A stretch of 62,737 nucleotides of DNA from a virus, in the IMG/VR virus record IMGVR_UViG_3300046458_000082, positions 1-62,737 of that record, one strand, 5' to 3'. The notes below the pieces were generated by a model. That model had not been told where the DNA came from, ran no database searches, and saw only the letters and a program-made list of their open reading frames with translations. Each line of letters starts with the position of its first letter. Position 1 is the stretch's first letter. This document shows, piece after piece, positions 7,365 through 16,067 of this stretch. Position numbers and translations under genes: made by a program.

Positions 7365-7389
7365 TGATTATCTCCAGAAAATAAGGTGT

Positions 7390-8052
7390 TCAGGCCAGCA
7401 ATTTGGCGCAGAGAAATGGCCGGTGACCTTGATCAGTCCAGGCTGAGAATGAAAGGCTGTACATCATGATCCGGCCATTGGCGTAGTCGACCCCAAGAGC
7501 GCACCCGCCGCCGGTGCCGTCGTTATGACAGTTCAGCGTAAATGGGTTGAGAGAGACGTACTCACCCGGCCCAAGGGCTTTATTGATCCCCCAGAAATAG
7601 CGGCGACCAACGCTGAGTTGCTCCGTCCCGAGGTAGGTCCAATTTCCTGCGGCATAAGTCACAACCACCGCCGGGGCACCGCTGTCGTAGACGAGAGAGC
7701 TGCTCTGATCCCACAAACGCATCCCGTAAGACGCTGTCCCCATAGATGCCCATGCTGCAACGAAGTACTGGCCACTCAAAGTCTCGTTGACCTTGGACGC
7801 ATTCATGGCGAACCCCGTCCAGTTACCTGGCCCCCCGGTGAACCAGATGGATATCGGAACTTGAATGACCCCGGACTGATCCGGCCGAATGAACACAAGA
7901 GGTGGATCTTGGCTGGTAACCGCCCTTGCAAATACGCCCGAAGCGGTTGCAACACCCGAGTACGCCCCTTTGGTCAGCAGGCAAAGCCTTGGCGAATCAG
8001 AGTCGATTTGAACAAATGAATTGTCATTGATGCTTTGAAAGCCATAGCTCAT
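7390..8052 (-). CDS. Tail-tip associated protein of unknown function
   Basis: 220 aa, beta-rich with many Gly, Ser and aromatic residues and no Cys-rich or membrane motif. Its start overlaps the upstream stop by 4 nt (ATGA). Located between J and the fibre gene, it is most likely a virion surface or fibre accessory protein. No named family recognised. Confidence 0.7.
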   Translation of the reverse strand: MSYGFQSINDNSFVQIDSDSPRLCLLTKGAYSGVATASGVFARAVTSQDPPLVFIRPDQSGVIQVPISIWFTGGPGNWTGFAMNASKVNETLSGQYFVAAWASMGTASYGMRLWDQSSSLVYDSGAPAVVVTYAAGNWTYLGTEQLSVGRRYFWGINKALGPGEYVSLNPFTLNCHNDGTGGGCALGVDYANGRIMMYSLSFSAWTDQGHRPFLCAKLLA

Positions 8053-8405
8053 GTCGAGTACCTGATCGCGTAAGCCTTGGCGACAATCCTCGATCCGACA
8101 GTTGAAGCACTCGCGGACGGATTTTTGTACCTGACGACCACCTGGCCCGCCGCAGTGGTAACGAATGGATAGGATTTGCTGTTACCTGCACTGTCCGTTT
8201 CCGAAGACTGCACATCCTGCACTCTCGTCGGAATGATCATGAACACGCAGTTCGCCGGGTTGAAGCCAGGGATGTTCAGCGTGTAGCTGAGCGTGGTGCC
8301 ACTGAAGTCGATCACACCCTGCCAGATCACCTGATAAGTAAAGCTGTTGGTGTCCATGGCGAGCTGACCGCTCTCGTCAAAGACGCGTAGGCCAAATTGA
8401 GCCAT
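8049..8405 (-). CDS. Tail-tip associated protein of unknown function
   Basis: 118 aa beginning MAQFGLRVFDESGQLAMDT, a start seen in small proteins encoded after J in Pseudomonas lambda-like phages. Beta-rich and soluble. It follows the J stop by 3 nt and is coupled by ATGA to the next gene. Probably a minor tail or fibre-base protein. Confidence 0.7.
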   Translation of the reverse strand: MAQFGLRVFDESGQLAMDTNSFTYQVIWQGVIDFSGTTLSYTLNIPGFNPANCVFMIIPTRVQDVQSSETDSAGNSKSYPFVTTAAGQVVVRYKNPSASASTVGSRIVAKAYAIRYST

Positions 8406-8408
8406 TGA

Positions 8409-11400
8409 TTACCCCAGATAGCCGAGACGAACACGCAGCACGTTGTTGGCGTCGTAAACGGAGACGTTCAGCGAGTTGATCACCAGTCGTCCCTGACCGG
8501 GCACGATGCCGTTGATCTCAAGCGTCCCGTCTTTATTGAGAATCCAGCCTTGCTGGCCGGCGATGTAGTTGGTCGAGCTGATGTAGCTACCAATTTTTGC
8601 GTTGGTGATCGTGCCGTCGGCGATGAACGCCGAGTTCATGAACACTTGGCCGCCCTGCACCGCAAACGGAACCGAGATGGCGCCGCCGGCAATGGTATTG
8701 ACGATCGCGAACCGATCAGCGCTCACCAGAAACTGGCTTTGGAAAACCCCATTCACGTTCTCGATACCGAGACCAATGCCGGCGGCAACGTATTGTCCGT
8801 TCGCGGTGACCTGCATCTTCACGGACCACATCGTTTTCAGATTGCCGTTTACGTCGGCAAACGCGGTGGCCGTTTCCTGAATGGCGGCCGTGTTCTCGCC
8901 GACCTTTGCGTTTACCTGCACAATCGCCTGAGCAGTGGCCTCCTTTTCGGTGGCAACAGTGCGACGAAGATCGGTGACGTTCGCCTCGTTCTCACCCAAA
9001 GCGGCATCGAGGGTTGTGAGCTTCTGAGCGCTGGCCAAATTCTCCGATGCCCTCACCCGCTCTTCGGTTGCAATGGATGCAGTACTGCTCCAGCCTTTCA
9101 GCGCATCAGCCAGTTCGCCCTCCCCATCGTCATCCCGATACGCAGCACGCAGAGCCTGAAAAGCCGTCGCCTGCGCCGTCACAGCGCCATCGAGTTCGAT
9201 GATCTCGGCAGTATTTGTAGCCACCTGCTGGGCCAGTCCATTGGCTGTCTGCACCGTTTGCCCAACGTCGAGCCAGTAAGCAGAGTTCGGCGGCGGCGTG
9301 TCGATCGGCACTGGCCCGGTGGCTTGATAGATCCGCTTGCCAAACACCACCAGGTCATATTCCTCGTAGGTCGCTTCCGGGTCGTAACCCTTCAGTCCGT
9401 CGAGTGCATCGATCTGCGCTTGGAGCCCCGGAATCTTGTCGATCTCGTCGAGGATGTCTTGCCCCAACTCGGTACGCCCGATCTCCCCTGCGATCATTTC
9501 CAGAATTGCTGCCGCGTCGGAACTCGATTGCCCTTGGACGCCAATACCTATTGGGTACCAAGGCCCGATGTTGCCGATCTTGTCGACGATCCTGCCCCAG
9601 AAATAAAGCGTCACGCCGGCGCGCAGGCCGAGCATGGAGAAGTCACTTTGCGGATAAGCCAAGTCGGTCAGCTTGGTGGCCATGTCGAGCTGGGTTGTCT
9701 GGCTATGCCAAATTTCGGTGCGCTGGCTGTCCTCGGCGCCAGCCGGAAAACCCCACTTCAGATAGATGCCGAACAGCAGTGGCGTGGCAGTCAGATAGCT
9801 GAGAGCCGGCGGCAGGCCCTGTTTGCCTTTAAGGTTGGTCAGGATCGAGTTGCACCAGATCGACGTGATATCGAACGCACTCACCGCCCGAACCCGGGCC
9901 ACGTAAGCGCCCGCGTAGATGCCGACCACGTCCACGTTGGTCATGCCGGTGCGCTGCAGCTTGATCCAATTGCCGCTGTCTTTGCGCCACTCGATGTCGT
10001 AGCCCACAGCACCAGGCACGGCGGGCCAACTGATGGTCATGGTGGCCACGGCCAGACCCTGCACCACCGACGAGGTGGAGACGACGGTGACGCTGGCTGG
10101 CGCCGGTACCACCGTGATGGGAATCACGCTGATCGGGCGCTCTTCCAGGCGCGCACCGGTGTCGATGTAAGCGAATTTGCTTGGGTCATACTGCAGCGCA
10201 CTGATTTCGAAGTCGCCTTCGGTGGTGCGCCGAGTGCGCAGCACCCGATACAGCGGGATAGCCAAGTCATTCGCATCCAGCGCCCACTGCAATTGCGCGA
10301 TCGGCGGCTCGCTGTAGTTCGTCGTGACGGTAACGGCGCGGCCATTCACGCTTTGCACCGTGCGGCCTTCGGCGCGGCCGCCGGGCAAGTTGATGATTAG
10401 ACGATCACCGGCCTTGGCCTGAGTATCACGATCAAGCGTGACCACGCGGCCCGACGCCAATGAGATACGCCCGCCCACCTCGCGCCCAGCCAAGAGCGAA
10501 TCAGCCACGGGGATGATGTGGCCCGGCAACGGAATCACACCTTCCATGCCAGTCTTGAAAGACACGGTGCGATCTTGGTTGTTACTGAGGATCGCCCACT
10601 TGCCGCGACGCTGCGCCTCCGACGCCCGGGTGCAGCCAATGGCGCTCAGCTCGGTCGGCCGGTCGCCGTAACGCCGTTGCAATTCCAGATCGGCGAAAGG
10701 GATTACGTCGGTGTCGTAGTTGTTCGCCGGGTTGTCGTAACTGACCAGTGCCCGGGTGTAGCGAGTCTTCGCCGAGGCGCTGCCGTAGGAGAATTTGCCG
10801 TCGATGACGTTGGCGCGAGTGAAGACGTAGTCGAAGTCTTGCGCGCGCGGCATGTCGGCCTGCATCACCAGCTGGCCCTGAGCCCAGTAGGTCATGCCCC
10901 GGTAAATGCCGGCGATATCGCGCAGCAGCGACCAGGCATCAGCCTTGCCTTGCAGGTTCATGTCACACAGGAAACGCGGCTCGACACCATTCAGGCCATT
11001 CGGCACCAACTGATCGCAGTACTGCGAGATCCGGTAAAGCTCCCACTTGTCGACCATGAAAGGCTTGATGCGCTTGCCCAGGCCGAACCGGTCTTCGGTG
11101 CACACGCCGTAGGTGATCCACGCCGGGTTATTGGTCCAAGCCGATTTCATCGAGCCATCCCACGTGCCGGTGTAGGTGCGCAGGATCGGGTCGTAGTTGC
11201 TCGGCACCATCCAGCGCCGCGCCTTGCACTTCACGGTCACGGCCGGAATGTTGGTGAACTGCTCGGCGTCGAATTCGATGTAGAGCAACGCGGTGTTCGG
11301 GTAGCGCAACTTGGCGTCGATGACCTCGGTGTAACCGGCGATCAGCATGGTGTCGGCGATCTTGTTGCTGTTCTGGTTTGGCGTCAGGCGGCGCACGCGG

Positions 11401-11972
11401 ATCTGCCAGCCGCTGGTGGCATCCGGTAGATCAACGCGGATAGACCGCTCGTAGCGCGTAGTGGTCTTGCCGTCCACCGCGCTGGGAAACACCTGCTGAT
11501 AGGCCCCGCCATCAGTGGCCAAATCGATAGCGAAGTCGATGCGGTAGCCGCCGACATTGCCTTCGTCATCTTGCCGCTGAAGCGCCGGCCAGGCAAAGCG
11601 CATACGAATTGCGGAAAGCTGAGTGTTGGTGATCGAGCGCACCCAAGGCGCATCGCTGCGTAGCTCAACGTTCAGCGACGTCTCGTTTTCAACGGACGGG
11701 ATGCCGGGTATATACGTTTGATCGACCGAACCTGAACGCCAATCCCACCGCACGTTCGGGAAGTTGTAGTTGCCGCTGGCATCGCGGATCGGCGTGTTGT
11801 CCAGGAAGATGTCGTAATCGGTCGGGACGCTGTCGAACTCGCCCTCGCCCACGGCGATCAGCAGTTTTGCCAGGTTGGTCGAGCGCAGACTATCGCTGGC
11901 TTCGACTGGCGACTTCGGCTTGCTGCTGCCGCCCTTCTCGCCGTGGATATCGATCTGTGCTGCTGCGCCCAT
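8409..11972 (-). CDS. J: Tip attachment protein J (host specificity)
   Basis: 1187 aa, the size of lambda J (1132 aa). The N-terminal part (KSPVEASDSLRSTNLAKLLI) is the J family start, followed by the hub domains, fibronectin-like domains near the middle (residues about 600-720), a coiled stretch, and a C-terminal DUF1983-like region with VNAKVGENTAAIQE. It forms the central tail tip that contacts the receptor. It follows the K/L/I tail-assembly genes in the lambda order. Confidence 0.93.
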   Translation of the reverse strand: MGAAAQIDIHGEKGGSSKPKSPVEASDSLRSTNLAKLLIAVGEGEFDSVPTDYDIFLDNTPIRDASGNYNFPNVRWDWRSGSVDQTYIPGIPSVENETSLNVELRSDAPWVRSITNTQLSAIRMRFAWPALQRQDDEGNVGGYRIDFAIDLATDGGAYQQVFPSAVDGKTTTRYERSIRVDLPDATSGWQIRVRRLTPNQNSNKIADTMLIAGYTEVIDAKLRYPNTALLYIEFDAEQFTNIPAVTVKCKARRWMVPSNYDPILRTYTGTWDGSMKSAWTNNPAWITYGVCTEDRFGLGKRIKPFMVDKWELYRISQYCDQLVPNGLNGVEPRFLCDMNLQGKADAWSLLRDIAGIYRGMTYWAQGQLVMQADMPRAQDFDYVFTRANVIDGKFSYGSASAKTRYTRALVSYDNPANNYDTDVIPFADLELQRRYGDRPTELSAIGCTRASEAQRRGKWAILSNNQDRTVSFKTGMEGVIPLPGHIIPVADSLLAGREVGGRISLASGRVVTLDRDTQAKAGDRLIINLPGGRAEGRTVQSVNGRAVTVTTNYSEPPIAQLQWALDANDLAIPLYRVLRTRRTTEGDFEISALQYDPSKFAYIDTGARLEERPISVIPITVVPAPASVTVVSTSSVVQGLAVATMTISWPAVPGAVGYDIEWRKDSGNWIKLQRTGMTNVDVVGIYAGAYVARVRAVSAFDITSIWCNSILTNLKGKQGLPPALSYLTATPLLFGIYLKWGFPAGAEDSQRTEIWHSQTTQLDMATKLTDLAYPQSDFSMLGLRAGVTLYFWGRIVDKIGNIGPWYPIGIGVQGQSSSDAAAILEMIAGEIGRTELGQDILDEIDKIPGLQAQIDALDGLKGYDPEATYEEYDLVVFGKRIYQATGPVPIDTPPPNSAYWLDVGQTVQTANGLAQQVATNTAEIIELDGAVTAQATAFQALRAAYRDDDGEGELADALKGWSSTASIATEERVRASENLASAQKLTTLDAALGENEANVTDLRRTVATEKEATAQAIVQVNAKVGENTAAIQETATAFADVNGNLKTMWSVKMQVTANGQYVAAGIGLGIENVNGVFQSQFLVSADRFAIVNTIAGGAISVPFAVQGGQVFMNSAFIADGTITNAKIGSYISSTNYIAGQQGWILNKDGTLEINGIVPGQGRLVINSLNVSVYDANNVLRVRLGYLG

Positions 11973-11988
11973 GCTTTCCTCCAGGCAT

Positions 11989-12010
11989 AAAAAAACCGCC
12001 TCGCGGGCGG
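11989..12010 (-). terminator. Intra-operon terminator before J
   Basis: Minus-strand stem CCGCC / GGCGG with seven T. One of several short hairpin terminators that separate late genes. Confidence 0.65.
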
Positions 12011-12030
12011 CTGGTGTGCTGCTGTTCTGA

Positions 12031-12639
12031 TTACGCTTTGTCTTCAGCCAGGATCGAGGCTGAAATGATCATCCCGCCCCACCGGCGTTCGCCGATGCAG
12101 ATCGGTACCGGGTTGCCGCTGGCCGTGGTGTTCTTGGCGCTGCCGAAGGCGTAGGACGGGGCGTTTTCGGGGGAAGAGCTTTGCGACAGACCGCCCTGCT
12201 GAGGGCTGAGCATCTGGATGACACCGCCCGCTGTAGACGCGATACCGCCCGCGATCAACGCTGCACCTTGCGCGGTGGTAGAGCCATATGCGAAGAATCC
12301 GACGGCGATCAGCACCACGCCCAATATCGTCTGCATCAGCCCAGCACGTTTGCTGCCGGAGATAACCGGGACGATTCGAATCTCCCGGGTGCCGCCCAGA
12401 TCAAAGGCCTCCGCCGCTTCATTCTTGCGATTACGAAAGACGGCAAAACGCATCCCAAGCCGATCAAGTCGTCTTATTTCATTCTCGAAACCGTCCAGGG
12501 TTGCCTTCAGTGCTTTGAAAGCCTCCCAAACCTGCTTGCTATCTATTTGGCGCCGATGAACTCGGCCAAATTTCTTTGCCAGCGACCCAGACAGAAAGAT
12601 CGTAGTCATTGGATTGTAAGCAACCGCTAGAGCAGCCAT
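12031..12639 (-). CDS. I: Tail assembly protein I
   Basis: 202 aa from ATG 12639 (MAALAVAYNPMT), with a GGAG site; the frame extends upstream without a good start. The C-terminal half has two Gly/Ala-rich hydrophobic stretches (GVVLIAVGFFAYG and AALIAGGIASTAGG) and the ending PICIGERRWGG, diagnostic of lambda gpI. It lies between K and J as in lambda, though a lipoprotein cargo gene now separates it from K. Confidence 0.88.
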   Translation of the reverse strand: MAALAVAYNPMTTIFLSGSLAKKFGRVHRRQIDSKQVWEAFKALKATLDGFENEIRRLDRLGMRFAVFRNRKNEAAEAFDLGGTREIRIVPVISGSKRAGLMQTILGVVLIAVGFFAYGSTTAQGAALIAGGIASTAGGVIQMLSPQQGGLSQSSSPENAPSYAFGSAKNTTASGNPVPICIGERRWGGMIISASILAEDKA

Positions 12640-12654
12640 GTTTTCTCCGCGCAC

Positions 12655-12676
12655 AAAAAAGCCCGCAGAAGCGGGC
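12655..12676 (-). terminator. Terminator after the lipoprotein gene
   Basis: Minus-strand stem GCCCGC / GCGGGC, loop of four, six T. It ends the cargo transcript 13609-12690. Confidence 0.8.
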
Positions 12677-12689
12677 TTGATGGATGATT

Positions 12690-13091
12690 TCAAATAGCCG
12701 TCGGTGAGATATCGAATGAGTCGCCTGAAAGGGTTATTCGACGCCTGATAGTTTCACCATTTTTAGCGTCCACCTCGCGCTCGACCAAGCCCCATCCGCC
12801 GCATGCGGCGCTAGGTTTAACGCCAAGGACGTGCTTGCCTGCCTTCACTCCGAACCGGGCGACCTCACCTGAAGCAAACTCCGCCGCCAACGTTCCGTCG
12901 ATATACAGCCGGTAGTTGCAACCCGAGCCGTAGAGACCGCTGTCCCGTGTGACCAGCAATTGCGCCTCAGATTTTCCGCTGAACGCGTAGAGCCGGCTGG
13001 CTGGAACTGGGTCAGCTTTATCCGCTGGAACCGGGGAAGTCGCACACCCCGCCAATAGCGCTACCGCCAGCGCTCCTACGATCAATTTCAT
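12690..13091 (-). CDS. Lipoprotein cargo gene (moron) in the tail operon
   Basis: 133 aa from ATG 13091, with GGGAG 8 nt upstream. Signal peptide with lipobox LLAGC, then a small beta-rich domain (SRLYAFSGKSEAQLLV, later DGTLAAEFASG and KAGKHVLGVKP). This resembles DUF2846-type lipoproteins. Lipoproteins inserted between lambda tail genes (Bor-, Cor-type) are often expressed from the prophage and alter the envelope or block superinfection. That role is inferred. It overlaps the end of the upstream cargo gene region. Confidence 0.75.
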   Translation of the reverse strand: MKLIVGALAVALLAGCATSPVPADKADPVPASRLYAFSGKSEAQLLVTRDSGLYGSGCNYRLYIDGTLAAEFASGEVARFGVKAGKHVLGVKPSAACGGWGLVEREVDAKNGETIRRRITLSGDSFDISPTAI

Positions 13092-13096
13092 GCAGG

Positions 13097-13609
13097 TCAC
13101 TCCCTCTCATCATGATGGCGACGCTGACCCGAAATAACAATTTCAATCCGATCTTCGGAAACTTGGTATTTATTCGAAAGACCGCTTATCGCAGCATCGA
13201 TCGAAATCATTAAAGGCTCAACGGACTTTTCATAGATAAGTTCTCTATTATTAAAGCAATCATCAAACTCCTGCTTGTAGCATTTCTGAATGCACCATGA
13301 CTGCTTTATAACTCCATCCCGATCAGTAAACTTCACGTACTGAGCTAGCGACGCTAAATTGTGAACTCTGCTACAGAACTCAACACTCCAAGTCAATTCA
13401 TCGCCCTTATAATTTGCAATCCACTTAGCGATTTTAAACATAGCAAGAGGTTTGAATTCTTTATCGCACGCGATCAGATACCTGACCTTACAATCAACTT
13501 CTTTATCAAAATTCTCCAACTCAAAACGCCAATCAAAATACATTTTTTCGTACTGAGAGTTCGTAACTGTAAAGCAAAGCGCGAGAGGATCATTTGAATA
13601 CTGACTCAT
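13097..13609 (-). CDS. AT-rich cargo gene of unknown function
   Basis: 170 aa with a strong AAGGAGG site. The sequence is clearly more AT-rich than the tail genes around it and uses many Lys/Asn/Ile codons. The product is soluble, with several Cys and Trp residues; no family recognised. It heads a small cassette with the lipoprotein gene, inserted between tail genes K and I. Likely a moron acquired by transfer. Confidence 0.7.
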   Translation of the reverse strand: MSQYSNDPLALCFTVTNSQYEKMYFDWRFELENFDKEVDCKVRYLIACDKEFKPLAMFKIAKWIANYKGDELTWSVEFCSRVHNLASLAQYVKFTDRDGVIKQSWCIQKCYKQEFDDCFNNRELIYEKSVEPLMISIDAAISGLSNKYQVSEDRIEIVISGQRRHHDERE

Positions 13610-13789
13610 ACAGCCTCCTTGTCGAATCCGATCAATTTAACATGTTGGCTGTACGAATCCACAGTAACGCCCCGTCGATTTCCAATAGTAGCCTCATGCC
13701 CTCACGCAACGGATTCCCCAGTCCTTTGCCTGCAAGCCCATGGACTGGGATTGCGCCACTTCGGCGCGCTTATGACCGGGAGGTCAACA

Positions 13790-14050
13790 ATGTCGCAGCA
13801 AGAAATAAGTGTTGAACATGCAATCGCCCAGCTGACGCACCTAGTCCTGGCTCTCGCGCAGTCAGAGGCAGCCGCGAACCATGATCATGCATTAGCACGA
13901 ATCGGCGCAGCCGTATTGGCATGTCGACAGCAAGGTGTAGGTGATTACTATCCCCTGCAAATCTTTCAGACCGTGTTCCCTGGTAAAAACCTTCCAATCG
14001 TGTTGAGCGAGGAAGAGTTTGCTGCGAAACAGGCTCAAGCTAAGTCTTAA
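13790..14050 (+). CDS. Plus-strand small protein inside the leftward tail operon
   Basis: 86 aa from ATG 13790 with GGGAGG upstream (MSQQEISVEHAIAQLTHLV). Soluble and helical, unknown family. It runs against the tail operon and converges with the tiny gene at 14040-14177, overlapping it by 11 nt. Opposite orientation with its own ribosome site marks it as an independently expressed moron. Confidence 0.65.
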   Translation: MSQQEISVEHAIAQLTHLVLALAQSEAAANHDHALARIGAAVLACRQQGVGDYYPLQIFQTVFPGKNLPIVLSEEEFAAKQAQAKS

Positions 14051-14177
14051 GATTAATGCGTCGGATGGTCGCCGATTGAACTGCCGCTTGGTTGATCAGC
14101 ATGCTTCCATCCGACATCAATATCCAAAGGGATTTACCATCCAAGCCTTTTCCTTCGCTGTAAATTGTCTTTTGCAT
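14040..14177 (-). CDS. Tiny conserved-looking protein between tail genes
   Basis: 45 aa (MQKTIYSEGKGLDGKSLWIL...), GGAG 6 nt before the ATG at 14177. Polar, beta-prone and without a membrane segment. Placed directly after gene K in the late direction. Function unknown; the good ribosome site is the main support. Confidence 0.5.
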   Translation of the reverse strand: MQKTIYSEGKGLDGKSLWILMSDGSMLINQAAVQSATIRRINLKT

Positions 14178-14202
14178 TCGTATCTCCAGCGGCTCGGCCG
14201 CA

Positions 14203-14967
14203 TCATGTTGGTGATTTCGAGTCTTTGTGCCTGAGAATCAGGCGTGTCCGGTCTAGCCAAGGGCCACCGAAAACGATGACTTCGGACGGCCTTCCGTAAA
14301 GGTGGTGCAACAGGAAAGGCCCAGGGCCGAAGGTCGCCGAGTCTTCGCCGGGCAGTGTTGGGTCAGCGCCAAGGAATATTCCAGCATGGTTGGGGTAAAC
14401 CGTCCGCCCTACTTCCATCACGATCATGTCGCCGCGCTGCGGTTGATCTACGCGGTAGAAGCCGGCGGCCTCATAGTTCGCCTCGTACAAACTGGTGTTG
14501 TCCCTATCCTCCCACCAGCCATCGGCACGCTTGAAGGCCTCGAACTCCAGCCCCCATCCGCGCTTGTACCAATCAGCGCAGACCTGCCAGCAGTCCCAAG
14601 CCCCGTGCACGAATGGACGTTTGAGCAGCGGGACGTCGCCAGTCGGAACGATGGTGCGCAGATCGCCCTCGGGCCAGCTCATGATGTGCCAGGGCATCGC
14701 AGTCGCTTCGCACATGGCGAGGTCGCGCGGTGACGGCCTGCTGGTTGCGTCCGGATGCGAATGAACCACGCCGATCACATCGCCGATGTCCTCGGCTGCC
14801 GCGTACTCCTCCGGATCGATGCGGAACTCTTCGCTCGGTTCGGTCGAGATGTTGTTGCACGGGAAGTACTGCTGCTTGCGCCCAATGGCTAGCAGCAGCC
14901 CGCAGCACTCTTTCGGGTACTCGGCTGCCGCATGGGCTTGAATCGCGTTCAAGATGTGATTTCGCAT
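14203..14967 (-). CDS. K: Tail assembly protein K (JAMM plus NlpC/P60 peptidase)
   Basis: 254 aa. The N-terminal JAB/MPN metalloprotease domain shows GVVHSHPD (residues about 66-73) with an earlier Glu in YPKECCGLLLA. The C-terminal NlpC/P60 domain starts at GAWDCWQVCADW with the catalytic Cys and has NHAGIFLG with the His. This double-domain layout is that of lambda gpK, which acts in tail tip assembly and may trim peptidoglycan during entry. Confidence 0.93.
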   Translation of the reverse strand: MRNHILNAIQAHAAAEYPKECCGLLLAIGRKQQYFPCNNISTEPSEEFRIDPEEYAAAEDIGDVIGVVHSHPDATSRPSPRDLAMCEATAMPWHIMSWPEGDLRTIVPTGDVPLLKRPFVHGAWDCWQVCADWYKRGWGLEFEAFKRADGWWEDRDNTSLYEANYEAAGFYRVDQPQRGDMIVMEVGRTVYPNHAGIFLGADPTLPGEDSATFGPGPFLLHHLYGRPSEVIVFGGPWLDRTRLILRHKDSKSPT

Positions 14968-14968
14968 G

Positions 14969-15718
14969 TCAGCTCCGTGCGATTAGAGAAACTGCCGGGA
15001 AGCCACCGAACGGCAGCGCGTTGCTCTCGCCGAAGCGCGGTATGCAGCCCCGGCCCAGCGTGGCGTCACACTCGTCCAGTTCCGGGTTGTCGGTGACCAC
15101 ACCGTCCTTGGTTACATACGGGCCGGTGTAGCCGCAGTTCGGCCCCCGATATCCGCCAGTGAGGCACCAATGGCAAAGCGTCGTGGCCTGCCGGCCGATG
15201 GATTCATTGCCGACGTCGCCAGGGCTGGCCAACTCCCAACTGACCGTCTCCCCGTCCTCGTTTGTCTTCTGGTCGATGTACCAGACTTCAATCGTCTCTT
15301 GCGTCGGGTCAGCAGTTGGGTTTCCGGAGGGGAAGTTCGCTGCGTCGAGATAGGTGCCGAGCGTGTGGCGCATCGTCAGCTTGAACTCGAGCAGATCCTC
15401 GAAGGCCAGACAGAGTGCGGTGATGCGCCCGCTGACGTTGCCGACCGATAGCGTCGGCCGAACCGCAGTGCCGTCTCCGTTCGCCTCGATGCCATCGATC
15501 TGCATTGGCCAAGCGCTGTATTCATTGCCCTGCCAGTAAATCGCTTTCGCCGGCAATTGATCGGCATTGGCACCGGCGGCGATCAACTCGGCCGCCGTGT
15601 GCGGAATGGCGTGCCCGTGGAAACGCAGAACGTCTGCGCCGTAGTCCGTGCCGTCCAATTCAAAGAGCAGAACTTCGCTGCCAGGCTCAAGCACCTGGAT
15701 ATCACTGATCAGCGACAT
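14969..15718 (-). CDS. L: Minor tail protein L
   Basis: 249 aa starting MSLISDIQVLEPGSEVLLFE. The C-terminal part has the spaced cysteines of gpL (CHWCLTGG, NCGYTG, DECDATLGRGCIPRF), which in lambda bind an Fe-S cluster. It sits between M and K as expected; ends 1 bp from K. Confidence 0.92.
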   Translation of the reverse strand: MSLISDIQVLEPGSEVLLFELDGTDYGADVLRFHGHAIPHTAAELIAAGANADQLPAKAIYWQGNEYSAWPMQIDGIEANGDGTAVRPTLSVGNVSGRITALCLAFEDLLEFKLTMRHTLGTYLDAANFPSGNPTADPTQETIEVWYIDQKTNEDGETVSWELASPGDVGNESIGRQATTLCHWCLTGGYRGPNCGYTGPYVTKDGVVTDNPELDECDATLGRGCIPRFGESNALPFGGFPAVSLIARS

Positions 15719-15726
15719 GATCGCTC

Positions 15727-16065
15727 CTAGGGTTGAAATGCACGCTCGAACGTGGCTGTGAGTTTGAACACGCCCCCGCCCATTGGGGTTGGAGCGGGAT
15801 TTTTGCAGGTGAACAGACCGAGTTGGCCGAGGGGCGTTGTCCAGAGAAACGCCTTGGCCCCGGCGTGCCGATCGAGGAAGTCCATGATCTCCAGCACCTT
15901 GGCCTTCTGACCGGTGAAGGTGATCGGGTAGGAGTCCTCCTTGTTGTTTGGCCCGTCACCGACGTTCTGCGCATATCCGCCGCCGAATTGGGCGGTGCGC
16001 ACCCGATAAGTAATCTCGGGTGCACCGCCGCGCTCGGTTGGCCAAGTGAACTTTTCGATCGCCAT
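15727..16065 (-). CDS. M: Minor tail protein M
   Basis: 112 aa, matching lambda gpM in size and context. The motif WPTERGGAPEITYRVRTAQF near the start and FGGGYAQNVGDG are typical of the family. It forms part of the tail tip between the tape measure and gpL. Starts 3 nt after the tape measure stop. Confidence 0.9.
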   Translation of the reverse strand: MAIEKFTWPTERGGAPEITYRVRTAQFGGGYAQNVGDGPNNKEDSYPITFTGQKAKVLEIMDFLDRHAGAKAFLWTTPLGQLGLFTCKNPAPTPMGGGVFKLTATFERAFQP

Positions 16066-16067
16066 TA

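Noticed and set aside
8550-10400. 616-codon plus-strand open frame antisense to J
   Set aside because: It lies fully opposite a well-supported tail tip gene, has no recognisable domain or ribosome site, and is a shadow of the GC-rich codon pattern.
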